Assembly: GCA_041481445.1 (NCBI GenBank)
Contig: JBGPBV010000041.1
Span: 1 to 45,330, forward strand
DNA length: 45,330 bases
From: AA29 sp041481445
Lineage (GTDB): Bacteria; Acidobacteriota; Vicinamibacteria; Fen-336
Direction: 5' to 3'
Shown here: piece after piece, positions 32,088 through 40,166 of the stretch
Layout: every line of letters begins with the position of its first letter
Position numbering within the stretch: the first letter of the stretch is position 1
Notes under the pieces: generated by a model
What the model saw: the letters and a program-made list of their open reading frames with translations, nothing else
Database searches by the model: none
What the model was told of the DNA's origin: nothing
Position numbers and translations under genes: made by a program

Positions 32088-32966
32088 ATGGGCCGCCGCA
32101 GGGTCTGTCTCGCCGGTCTGGGCCTGATCGCGGCCGCGTGCGGCGGCGGTGGCGGCGGTACGCCCGCCGCCGCGTCCGCTCCCACCCCCACGACCACGCC
32201 GGCGCCGGTCCTGGTCGTGCGCGACGGCTGGACCGAGCAGGTGATCTCCGCCGACGCCGCTCCGCCCGCGCCGCGCCTCGGGGACGCGACGACGGTGCGC
32301 GCGGCCGGCTACCTGACGCGCGAGGCGCCCTTCCGGGGCGATCCCTTCTTCCTGTGGCCCGTCGACGAAGCCTACGTGAACCAGGTCGTCTACCTGCGCA
32401 CCGACGGGCTCCAGGTGTCGATGCACCGGTACGACCGATCCAGCCTCGTGATCACGCCCGAGGGCGACGTCAAGGACGACGCGGCGGTGCTGGAGATGCT
32501 CGGCCGCGTCGCCGCGGAGAGCTCGCGGGCCATCGGCCTGCCGGTGTCCATCGGCCCGGGCGGGCAGATCCACGTCATCGTGGACCCGTCACAGCCGCAG
32601 TTCGTGGACAACACCGCGGCCGCGTTCACCCAGAATTTCCTGAGCGCGAACGCCGTCGTGAGGTCCGACCTGTACTTCCCCGAGGCCAAGTGGATCACGG
32701 GCGCCACCCGGACCACCTACGACAACACCGCGCTTCACGAGATGGGACATGCCCTCGGCCTCTACCATTCCACCGATCCCAAGGACGTCATGTTCCCGGG
32801 CTACCTCCGCGAGAACCAGGAGGTCGCGTTCAGCGCCCGGGAATTGATCAACCTGAAGGTGATGTACCGCTACCGGCGGCCGGGCAATACCTCACCGGAT
32901 CGGGACCCCGCGCTGGCCCCGGCCGGGGTCGCCGCCGGGCACGCCACCGAGCGCATCTTGAACTGA
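32088..32966 (+). CDS. Metzincin-like zinc metalloprotease, lipoprotein
   Basis: This 292-residue protein has a lipoprotein signal (LAGLGLIAAAC, Cys18) followed by a glycine and Pro/Thr-rich tether. The protease core carries the extended zinc motif HEMGHALGLYH (His217, Glu218, His221, His227) and a downstream methionine (DVMFPGY, Met235) as the Met-turn, the hallmark of metzincins such as matrixins and astacins. The N-terminal part (PFFLWPVDEAYVNQVVYLRT) is unfamiliar. It would sit at the outer membrane or periplasm. It is 16 bases after kgd, but a functional link is doubtful. Its last 75 bases overlap the end of the convergent flavoprotein gene; the overlapping tails on both sides look non-conserved. 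Confidence 0.85.
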   Translation: MGRRRVCLAGLGLIAAACGGGGGGTPAAASAPTPTTTPAPVLVVRDGWTEQVISADAAPPAPRLGDATTVRAAGYLTREAPFRGDPFFLWPVDEAYVNQVVYLRTDGLQVSMHRYDRSSLVITPEGDVKDDAAVLEMLGRVAAESSRAIGLPVSIGPGGQIHVIVDPSQPQFVDNTAAAFTQNFLSANAVVRSDLYFPEAKWITGATRTTYDNTALHEMGHALGLYHSTDPKDVMFPGYLRENQEVAFSARELINLKVMYRYRRPGNTSPDRDPALAPAGVAAGHATERILN

Positions 32967-34181
32967 CGCCGGAGCGAGCGCTCCGAGCCCCGCCACGTAG
33001 CCGCTGGCCCACGCCCACTGGAAGTTGAAGCCTCCGATGCGGCCGTCCACGTCGCAGATCTCGCCGCAGAGCGACAGGCCCGGGCACCGCCGCGAGCGCA
33101 GCGTGGCGAGGTGCAGCTCGGCGAGCGGGACCCCGCCCGCCGTGACCTCCGCGAACGAATAGCCGCGGTCTCCGGTGACGGGCACCGTCATCTCCGCCGC
33201 CGCGGTGGCCAGGGCGCGCCGCCCCGCGCGCGGGAGCCGATGCCCGGGAGTGGCGGGATCGACGCCGGCCTCCTGGCAGAGGGCGCGCGCCAGGCGCTCC
33301 GGGATCCGCTCCCCGAGGTACCCCGCCACCGTGCGGGGGCCGAGGCCGCGCAGGGCGGCGTCGACGCCGTCCGTCGTCTGGTCGGGAAGCCAGCGGACGA
33401 CGAGGCGCGCGCGGGGGTCATCCAGGCGCGCGTCGACGAGGTGGCGGCTCAGGTCCAGGGCGGCGGGCCCCGAGAGGCCGAAGTGCGTGCACAGGAGCGA
33501 CCCGCGCGCGCTCGCGCGCTTCCGCCCCGACTCCGAGCGCACCTCCACGGCGGCGGGGACGCTGAGGCCGCTCAAGGCCCGCACGAAGTGACCGTCCGCG
33601 ACCAGCAGCGGCACCAGGCCGGGGAAGATCCGCGGCGTCAGGGTATGGCCCAGCGACTCCGCGAGCACGTACCCTCCGCCGTCGGAGCCCGTCTTGGGCA
33701 GGCTCCGGCCGCCCGTGGCCAGGACGACGTGCGCGGCGGCGAGCGTCTCGCCGGAGGCGGCTCGGAGCCGGAGCCCGTCGCCCTCGCGCTCGACGGCGGT
33801 GACGCGCCAGGGGTGACGGAGCTCGACCCCGGCGGCGCGGGCGGCGGAGAGGAGCGCGTCGAGGACGGTGCGCGCGCGGCCGGTGGCCGGGAACAGCTTC
33901 CCCGTGTCCTCGCGCGCGAGCTCGACCCCGAGCTCGCGGAAGAACGCCACCGTGCGCGGGACGTCGAACCGCCGCAGGACCTTCCGTATCGCCGCGGGGG
34001 TGGAGCCGTTGAACGCGGTCTCGTCCACCGCGTGGTGGGTGACGTTGCAGCGCCCGCCGCCCGAGACGAGGATCTTGGCCCCGAGCGAGCGGGCGCCGTC
34101 GAGCACGACCACGCGCCGGCCCGGGGCCGTCCGCGCGGCCCAGATCCCGGCCATGAGCCCGGCCGCCCCCGCCCCGACCAC
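32892..34181 (-). CDS. HI0933/BaiN-type FAD-dependent oxidoreductase
   Basis: This 429-residue flavoprotein has the FAD dinucleotide motif GAGAAGLMAG at the N-terminus, the family signature AKILVSGGGRCNVTH (residues about 34-48), GKLFPATGRARTVLDAL, VVLATGGRSLPKTGSDGGGY, FGLSGPAALDLSR, and the C-terminal GEICDVDGRIGGFNFQWAWA. These are the marks of the HI0933 family (YhiN, BaiN); the physiological substrate of most members is unknown. GTG 34181 leaves almost nothing ahead of the FAD motif. The frame stays open upstream but without ATG, GTG or TTG, so translation may begin at an unusual codon nearer 34232. The C-terminal 25 residues overlap the metalloprotease gene. Confidence 0.88.
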   Translation of the reverse strand: MVGAGAAGLMAGIWAARTAPGRRVVVLDGARSLGAKILVSGGGRCNVTHHAVDETAFNGSTPAAIRKVLRRFDVPRTVAFFRELGVELAREDTGKLFPATGRARTVLDALLSAARAAGVELRHPWRVTAVEREGDGLRLRAASGETLAAAHVVLATGGRSLPKTGSDGGGYVLAESLGHTLTPRIFPGLVPLLVADGHFVRALSGLSVPAAVEVRSESGRKRASARGSLLCTHFGLSGPAALDLSRHLVDARLDDPRARLVVRWLPDQTTDGVDAALRGLGPRTVAGYLGERIPERLARALCQEAGVDPATPGHRLPRAGRRALATAAAEMTVPVTGDRGYSFAEVTAGGVPLAELHLATLRSRRCPGLSLCGEICDVDGRIGGFNFQWAWASGYVAGLGALAPASVQDALGGVPGGDPGRGQRGVPIR

Positions 34182-34239
34182 GGCGAGGTCCGCGTCCCCG
34201 GGGCCCGCCCCTGCCGGCGGCCGGCGCGTCAGGGGCGCC

Positions 34240-35019
34240 TCAGGCCTCCGCGAAGGTGGCGATCACGGGGACGTGGTCGGAGGCCAGCTTGCCCTTGCGC
34301 TCGTCGCGGTGGACCTCGACCGCGGTGCAGCGTCGGGCCAGGGGCTCGGTGGCGAGGATCAGGTCGAGGCGCAACCCGTCGTTCTTGGGGAACGCGAGCA
34401 TCCGGTAGTCCCACCAGGAGTAGAGGCCGCCTTCCTGGCGGTGCAGGCGCAGCGTGTCGGAGAGGCGCCAGGCCATCAGCTCGCGGAGGGCGGCGCGCAC
34501 GTCGGCGTGGAAGAGGACGCTTTCTTCCCACTGCCGGGGGTACTGCACGTCCCGCGGCTCCGGGGCCACGTTGAAGTCGCCGCAGAGGACGAGCGGCTCG
34601 GAGTCGCGATGGTGCCGCTCGAGGTACGCGCGCAGGCGCCGGAACCATTCCAGCTTGTACGTGTACTTCTCCGATCCCACCACCTGGCCGTTGGGCACGT
34701 ACACGGTGACGACGCGGGTGCCGGCCACGGTCGCGGCGACGAGGCGGGAGGCGGGATCCTCCACGCCGTCGTCCAGCCCGAAGCGGACGTCCTCGAGCGC
34801 GAGCCCCTTCCGGACGAGGATGGCCACGCCGTTGTAGCCCTTCTGGCCCAGCACGGCCGCCTCGTAGCCGGCGGCGCGGACGGCCTCGAAGGGGAACTGC
34901 GCCTCCGTCACCTTGAGCTCCTGGAGACACAGCACGTCCGGGCGGTGCGCTTCCAGCCAGCGGAGCAGCCGCTCGCGGCGCACGCGGATCGAGTTGACGT
35001 TCCAGGAGGCGAGCTTCAC
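34240..35019 (-). CDS. xthA: Exodeoxyribonuclease III (AP endonuclease)
   Basis: This 259-residue enzyme of base-excision repair has the ExoIII motifs: KLASWNVNSIRVR at the N-terminus, Glu34 in LCLQELK, VVTVYVPNG, Asp148 and Asn150 in LCGDFNVAP, WWDYR, RLDLILAT and the terminal catalytic SDHVPV (His249). It cleaves at abasic sites and degrades 3' ends. GTG 35019 is the likely start; a TAGAAT box at 35050-35045 on the minus strand may be its promoter. It lies 58 bases upstream of the flavoprotein gene on the same strand. Confidence 0.94.
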   Translation of the reverse strand: MKLASWNVNSIRVRRERLLRWLEAHRPDVLCLQELKVTEAQFPFEAVRAAGYEAAVLGQKGYNGVAILVRKGLALEDVRFGLDDGVEDPASRLVAATVAGTRVVTVYVPNGQVVGSEKYTYKLEWFRRLRAYLERHHRDSEPLVLCGDFNVAPEPRDVQYPRQWEESVLFHADVRAALRELMAWRLSDTLRLHRQEGGLYSWWDYRMLAFPKNDGLRLDLILATEPLARRCTAVEVHRDERKGKLASDHVPVIATFAEA

Positions 35020-35107
35020 GGACGGCGGATCACAGGTTGCCCGAATTCTACCCGCGACTTGCCGCCCGTCCGGGTCCCGCCGCGAAGTCCTGGGCCCCCG
35101 CCTCCGG

Positions 35108-35136
35108 TTGGGGGACCCGTCCGGGGGCGGTATACT
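35108..35136 (+). promoter_or_regulatory. Promoter of korAB
   Basis: TTGGGG (35108-35113), a 17-base spacer and TATACT (35131-35136) lie 38 bases upstream of the korA start, which is preceded by GAGGGAGG. The -10 is close to consensus; the -35 keeps only the TTG. Confidence 0.5.
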
Positions 35137-35174
35137 TCCGGGTTGGAGTCCGTCCGAGGGAGGTTTCGCGGTCC

Positions 35175-37034
35175 ATGGCGACGAGCACGGAAGTCCCTCC
35201 TGGCCAGAAGAGGAAGGAAACGATCGAACAGGCCGTCATCCGGTTCTGCGGAGATTCCGGGGACGGCATGCAGATCACGGGCAGCCAGTTCACGAACACG
35301 GCCGCCCTCTTCGGCAACGACCTGTCCACGTTCCCGGACTTCCCGGCCGAGATCCGCGCTCCCGCCGGGACCCTGCCCGGGGTGAGCGGGTTCCAGGTCA
35401 ACTTCTCGTCGCGGGACGTCTACACGCCCGGGGACGCCGTGGACGTGCTGGTGGCCATGAACGCGGCCGCCCTCGCCACCAACATCGCGGACCTCAAGCC
35501 GAACGGCCTCCTCATCGTCAACATCGACAACTTCAAGGACACCGATCTCAAGAAGGCGCAGGCCAAGACCAATCCCCTCGAGGACCATTCGCTCGACGCC
35601 TACCGCCTGTTCAAGGTGGACCTCACCCGGCTGACCCGCCTCGCCCTGAGCGACCTCGGCCTCGACGCCAAGAGCATGGACCGGTGCAAGAACTTCTTCG
35701 CGCTCGGCATGTGCTACTGGCTCTACAACCGGTCGATGGACCCCACCTACAAGTGGCTCGACGACAAGTTCAAGAGCAAGCCCGTCCTGGCCGAGGCGAA
35801 CAAGCTCGCCATGAAGGCGGGCTACTCCTACTGCGAGGCCACCGAGGCCTTCCAGACGAGCTACGAGATCCCGCCCGCGAAGCTCAGCCCGGGAATGTAC
35901 CGCAACATGAGCGGCAACACCGCGCTCGCCCTCGGCTTCGTGGCCGCCTCCCAGCGCGCCGGCCTGCCGCTCTTCCTCGGCAGCTACCCGATCACGCCCG
36001 CCTCCGACATCCTGCACGAGCTCTCGATGTACAAGGAGTTCGGCGTCTACACGTTCCAGGCGGAGGACGAGATCGCGGCGGTCACGTCGGCCATCGGGGC
36101 CGCCTACGGCGGCGCCCTCGCCCTCACCACTACCTCCGGCCCCGGCATGGCGCTCAAGATGGAGGCGATCGGGCTGGCCATCGCCACCGAGCTCCCGCTG
36201 GTGATCTGCAACATCCAGCGCGGCGGCCCTTCCACGGGCCTGCCCACCAAGACCGAGCAGGCGGACCTGCTGCAGGCGCTGTTCGGCCGCAACTCGGAGG
36301 CGCCGATCCCGGTGATCGCGGCCTCGACGCCCGGCGACTGCTTCTGGGTCGCCCTGGAGGCGAGCCGGATCGCCGTCAAGTACATGGTCCCGGTGATCGT
36401 GCTCTCCGACGGCTACCTCGCCAACGGGGCGGAGCCGTGGAAGATCCCGGCGGTCGAGGACCTGCCTTCCTTCCCGGTGCGGTACCGCACGGATCCCGAG
36501 GGTTTCCAGCCCTACCAGAGGGACGCGACCACGCTCGCCCGGCCGTGGGCGGTCCCGGGCACGCCCGGCCTCGAGCACCGCATCGGCGGACTCGAGAAGC
36601 AGGACGTCACCGGCAACGTCAACTACGAGCCTCTCAACCACGAGCGCATGGTGCGCTTGCGCGCGGCCAAGGTCGCGGCCGTCGTGCAGGAGGTGCCGGA
36701 CGCGGTCCCCGCCGGCGACCCCGACGGCGACCTCCTTCTCGTCGCCTGGGGCTCGACCTACGGCGCGATCACGGCCGCCCTGGGCCCCCAGCGGGCCAAG
36801 GGCCGGCGGATCGGCCACGTGCACCTCCGCTACCTCAACCCGCTACCGCGCAACCTCGGCGACGTCCTGAAGCGCTACCAGAAGGTCGTGGTGCCGGAGA
36901 TGAACCTGGGCCAGCTCCTGTGGGTGCTGCGCGCGAAGTACCTGGTGGACGCGGAAGGCTTCAACAAGATCCAGGGCAAGCCGTTCAAGCAGTCCGAGAT
37001 CGAGGCGAAGATCGAAGAGGTGCTCGGGTCATGA
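35175..37034 (+). CDS. korA: 2-oxoglutarate:ferredoxin oxidoreductase, alpha subunit
   Basis: This 619-residue subunit of a CoA-acylating, ferredoxin-linked 2-oxoacid oxidoreductase has a gamma-type domain at the N-terminus (RFCGDSGDGMQITGSQFTNT, FPAEIRAPAGTLPGVSGFQV). It is fused to the alpha domain, which starts near residue 240 (GNTALALGFVAASQRAGLPL, GSYPITPASDILHEL, FQAEDEIAAVTSAIGAAYGG, TTTSGPGMALKMEAIG, NIQRGGPSTGLPTKTEQADL). The C-terminal part includes DVLKRYQKVVVPEMNLGQL. The fused gamma-alpha architecture is that of KorA in actinobacteria and many aerobes, which works with KorB alone. It overlaps korB by 4 bases. Confidence 0.95.
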   Translation: MATSTEVPPGQKRKETIEQAVIRFCGDSGDGMQITGSQFTNTAALFGNDLSTFPDFPAEIRAPAGTLPGVSGFQVNFSSRDVYTPGDAVDVLVAMNAAALATNIADLKPNGLLIVNIDNFKDTDLKKAQAKTNPLEDHSLDAYRLFKVDLTRLTRLALSDLGLDAKSMDRCKNFFALGMCYWLYNRSMDPTYKWLDDKFKSKPVLAEANKLAMKAGYSYCEATEAFQTSYEIPPAKLSPGMYRNMSGNTALALGFVAASQRAGLPLFLGSYPITPASDILHELSMYKEFGVYTFQAEDEIAAVTSAIGAAYGGALALTTTSGPGMALKMEAIGLAIATELPLVICNIQRGGPSTGLPTKTEQADLLQALFGRNSEAPIPVIAASTPGDCFWVALEASRIAVKYMVPVIVLSDGYLANGAEPWKIPAVEDLPSFPVRYRTDPEGFQPYQRDATTLARPWAVPGTPGLEHRIGGLEKQDVTGNVNYEPLNHERMVRLRAAKVAAVVQEVPDAVPAGDPDGDLLLVAWGSTYGAITAALGPQRAKGRRIGHVHLRYLNPLPRNLGDVLKRYQKVVVPEMNLGQLLWVLRAKYLVDAEGFNKIQGKPFKQSEIEAKIEEVLGS

Positions 37035-38056
37035 CTACGGCCACCATCCCCCCCGTCTACACGAAGAAGGACTTCCAGACCGACCAGGAGGTCCGGTGGT
37101 GCCCGGGCTGCGGCGACTACGCGATCCTGGCCGCCGTGCAGGCCGTGTTCCCCGAGCTCGGCATCCCGCGCGAGAAGTTCGTGGTCGTCTCCGGCATCGG
37201 CTGCTCCAGCCGGTTCCCGTACTACATGAACACCTACGGGTTCCACACCATCCACGGCCGCGCTCCCGCGATCGCCACCGGCCTCAAGGTCTCGCGGCCC
37301 GACCTCGAGGTGTGGGTGGCCACCGGGGACGGAGACGCCCTCTCCATCGGCGGCAACCACACCATCCACATGCTCCGCCGCAACGTCGGCCTGAAGATCC
37401 TGCTCTTCAACAACAAGATCTACGGCCTCACCAAGGGCCAGTACTCGCCGACGTCCGAGCTGGGCAAGAAGGCCAAGTCCACGCCGTTCGGGTCCGTGGA
37501 CCGGCCCTTCAACGTGCTCTCGCTCGCCCTCGGCGCCGAGGCCACCTTCGTGGCCCGCTCCGTCGACGTGTTCCAGGCCCACCTGAAGACGACCCTCCGG
37601 CGGGCGGCCGCGCACCAGGGCTCCGCCTTCATCGAGATCCTGCAGAACTGCAACATCTTCAACGACCGCGCGTGGGAGGCCCTCACCGAGCGCGAGGTGC
37701 GCGACGACCACACGATCCTGCTCGAGCACGGCAAGCCGCTCGTGTTCGGCAAGGACCGCGCCAAGGGCATCCGCATGAACGGGATCAACCTCGAGGTCGT
37801 GACCCTCGGCGACGGCATCACCGAGGCCGACCTCATCGTCCACGACGAGCGCCATCCCAATCCCGCCTACGCGTTCCTGCTCTCGCGCATGGACCAGACA
37901 CCCGGCTTCCCGACGCCGATGGGCGTGCTGCGCGCGGTGGACATCCCGACCTACGAGGCGGGCGTGAACGATCAGCTCCGGCAGGCCGTGGCCAAGCGGG
38001 GCAAGGGCGACATCGGCGCGCTGCTCCGCACGGGCGACATCTGGGAAGTGCGGTAG
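37031..38056 (+). CDS. korB: 2-oxoglutarate:ferredoxin oxidoreductase, beta subunit
   Basis: This 341-residue thiamine-diphosphate-binding subunit begins with the cluster-associated RWCPGCGDYAIL (Cys24, Cys27) and VVVSGIGCSSRFPYYMNTYG. It has the cofactor and metal motif GDGDALSIGGNHTIHMLRRN at about residues 99-118, then LLFNNKIYGLTKGQYSPTS. The late segment GSAFIEILQNCNIFND gives a further conserved cysteine. Length and motifs match KorB. The ATG overlaps the korA stop as ATGA, so the subunits are translationally coupled. No separate ferredoxin gene is nearby. Confidence 0.95.
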   Translation: MTTATIPPVYTKKDFQTDQEVRWCPGCGDYAILAAVQAVFPELGIPREKFVVVSGIGCSSRFPYYMNTYGFHTIHGRAPAIATGLKVSRPDLEVWVATGDGDALSIGGNHTIHMLRRNVGLKILLFNNKIYGLTKGQYSPTSELGKKAKSTPFGSVDRPFNVLSLALGAEATFVARSVDVFQAHLKTTLRRAAAHQGSAFIEILQNCNIFNDRAWEALTEREVRDDHTILLEHGKPLVFGKDRAKGIRMNGINLEVVTLGDGITEADLIVHDERHPNPAYAFLLSRMDQTPGFPTPMGVLRAVDIPTYEAGVNDQLRQAVAKRGKGDIGALLRTGDIWEVR

Positions 38057-39840
38057 GCGCACCCGCCGTCCCTCTCGCGCCCGCCGTCTCGACCAAGGCG
38101 TCGGCGCTCGGCATCCTCGAAGGCGCGACCCTCGCCCTGCTGGCCGCCCTGGCCAGCACCATCCTCGCCGGCACGCCCGGCTATCGCTTCGGCGACAGCA
38201 ACCACGGGATCACCGTCCCCATACTCAAGCGGATGATGGATCCCGGCCTGTACCCGGGCGACGTGATGGTCGCGACCGGCGAGCGCTTCCCGACCGTCTT
38301 CTATCGCCTGCTGGCCGCGGTGCTGCCGGGCCCGGAACAGATCCCGCCCGCGTTCTTCGTCCTGTACCTCGTGGCGGTGGCGGCCACGCTGGCCGGGGCG
38401 TATCGCATCGGGCGCTGGGCGGGCGGTCCGGCCGCGGGCGCGCTGGCGCTGGCCTTCGCGTTCCCGGTCCGCATCGGCCTGGCCGGGGAATCGCTGTACC
38501 GCGTCGCCTTCAGCCATTCGCACCTCGCCTCCGCGCTCACCATCTGGGCGATGGTCTGGTTCCTGGAGGGCCGCCGGATGCTGCCCCTCCTCGTGCTCTC
38601 CCTCGGCGCCTACAACCACCTGCTCTACTCCGCGTACGTCCTGGTGCCGATGGTGATGGCCGTGCTGTGGGAGGCCCGCGAGGTCGGCCGGCGCGAGACC
38701 TGGAAGCGCCTGGCCGCGGCGGTGGTCCCGCTCGTCCCCCTGGCCGTCTGGACCCTCGCCCATCGCTCGCCCATGACGCCGGAGTGGCTGGAGCTGCTCC
38801 GGCTGCGCTCGTCGCATCACAGCTTCCCGAGCGCGTTCGGCGCCGACCTTCCGCCGGCGGCGGCCCTGCTCGCGCTGAGCGTGCTCCTTCTCTCGCGGAT
38901 GAGCGGCGACCGGCGCCGGGTGGTCGCGGTGTTCCTGGTGGGCACCGCGCTGCAGTTCGTGCTCGGCACGCTCTTCACGGAGTACTGGCCGCTCAAGGCC
39001 GCCCTCCAGTACCAGCCGCACCGCGCCTGGCGCTTCCTGATGCTGCTGTTGCAGGGCGTGGTGGCGGCGGGGGTGGTGGCCGGATGGCGCGAGGGCGGCC
39101 TGGCACGGGTGACCGCGGGCGCGACCGCGATCGTGGCCTTCACGCCGGGGCTGGAGCCGCTGCTGCCGCTGGTCGTGCTGCTGCAGGCGGTGGCGGGCCG
39201 TCCCACGCCGGAGCCGTGGGCGCGGGCGCTGGCCGTCTGCGTGCTGGTCGGGGTCACGGGTTGGGCGGACCAGGACGTGATCTGGACCTATCCGGGCGAC
39301 ATGCTCCCGCGCGCGCTCAACGAGACGGTGATCGGGGCCGCCGCCCTCGCCGTCCTGCTGGCGATGGGGAAGTCGTCGCCGCCCGCGCGTCCGGCGGCGG
39401 CGATGGCGGCCGCGCTCCTCGCCGTCCTCTGGCTCACCCCGCGGGCCTTCGCCGGGCAGCGCCCGCGCTGGGAGTCCGGCGCCTGGCGCGCCGTCCAGGA
39501 CTGGGCGCGCACCCACACTCCGCGCGCCGCCGTCCTCCTGACCCCGCCGAAGGAGGCGGGCTTCCGCGTCTTCTCGGAGCGGACGATCGTGGGCGAATGG
39601 AAGGACGGCACCCAGCAGTACTTCGACGACGCGTTCGTCAAGGAGTGGGGCGCGCGCATGCAGGTCCTCGGCGACGACTACGAGAAGCTGCCCGAGGAGA
39701 GGCTGCTGGAGCTGGCCCGCCGTTTCGGCGCCACCTACATCGTCCTGCCCCGCCAGCCGGCGCGCCGCGGCCTGGTGGCCGTCTACCGCAACCCGTCCTG
39801 GGCGGTCTATCGGGCGGAGCCGGCGCGCCCCGCGCCCTGA
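38041..39840 (+). CDS. Multi-pass membrane protein of unknown function (DUF6798-like C-terminus)
   Basis: The frame encodes about 600 residues with roughly ten hydrophobic helices: LEGATLALLAALASTILAG, FFVLYLVAVAATLAGAYRI, LSLGAYNHLLYSAYVLVPMV, AAVVPLVPLAVWTLA and LALSVLLLSRM among them. It ends in a soluble domain: RAVQDWARTHTPRAAVLLTP, FRVFSERTIVGEWKDGTQQY, LARRFGATYIVLP. This ending resembles DUF6798-type proteins of unknown role, possibly acting on polysaccharide or glycan like other GT-C-fold proteins. The start is unclear: no ATG, GTG or TTG occurs in frame between about 37.1 kb and 38233, yet the first helix lies before 38233. I propose CTG 38041, overlapping the korB end by 16 bases. 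Confidence 0.7.
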   Translation: MGSAVGAPAVPLAPAVSTKASALGILEGATLALLAALASTILAGTPGYRFGDSNHGITVPILKRMMDPGLYPGDVMVATGERFPTVFYRLLAAVLPGPEQIPPAFFVLYLVAVAATLAGAYRIGRWAGGPAAGALALAFAFPVRIGLAGESLYRVAFSHSHLASALTIWAMVWFLEGRRMLPLLVLSLGAYNHLLYSAYVLVPMVMAVLWEAREVGRRETWKRLAAAVVPLVPLAVWTLAHRSPMTPEWLELLRLRSSHHSFPSAFGADLPPAAALLALSVLLLSRMSGDRRRVVAVFLVGTALQFVLGTLFTEYWPLKAALQYQPHRAWRFLMLLLQGVVAAGVVAGWREGGLARVTAGATAIVAFTPGLEPLLPLVVLLQAVAGRPTPEPWARALAVCVLVGVTGWADQDVIWTYPGDMLPRALNETVIGAAALAVLLAMGKSSPPARPAAAMAAALLAVLWLTPRAFAGQRPRWESGAWRAVQDWARTHTPRAAVLLTPPKEAGFRVFSERTIVGEWKDGTQQYFDDAFVKEWGARMQVLGDDYEKLPEERLLELARRFGATYIVLPRQPARRGLVAVYRNPSWAVYRAEPARPAP

Positions 39841-39844
39841 GGGA

Positions 39845-40147
39845 TCAGCGCCGCCTCTCCCGCGGATCGGGAGCGCGCCGCCCGCGATCACGGAGCGCGC
39901 GCTTGGTCGCCATCTTCATCTCCCCGGCCGCCGCCGGCGTCGTGACCGCGAACGAGACCACCCAGTCCTCGCCTTCGATCTGGACGGAGATCTGCGGGCG
40001 CTCGGCGTGGCGCTCGAGGATCCGGCACTCCAGGGCGCTGTCCGCCGGCTCGTCGGCGGCGCCGTCCCGGACCTCCGCCTCCAGCCGGTCGGCCAGCTCG
40101 GGCTCGCTCTCGCGGAGATCGTTCGTGGTGAAGACGACGTTGGGCAT
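39845..40147 (-). CDS. Small hypothetical protein
   Basis: This 100-residue soluble protein is rich in Glu, Asp and Arg. It has a short protein-like core (LECRILERHAERPQISVQIE, DWVVSFAVTTPAAAGEM) and a basic C-terminal tail (KRALRDRGRRAPDPRERRR). There is no signal peptide, membrane segment or recognised motif. ATG 40147 lies 19 bases after the end of the upstream membrane-protein gene on the same strand, so the two may be cotranscribed. I do not recognise the family. Confidence 0.5.
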   Translation of the reverse strand: MPNVVFTTNDLRESEPELADRLEAEVRDGAADEPADSALECRILERHAERPQISVQIEGEDWVVSFAVTTPAAAGEMKMATKRALRDRGRRAPDPRERRR

Positions 40148-40166
40148 GGGAGAGAGCGTATCACCC

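Noticed and set aside
27974..32197. Minus-strand frame of 1407 codons opposite kgd
   Set aside because: Produced by high GC at third positions of kgd; no domain or signal is seen.
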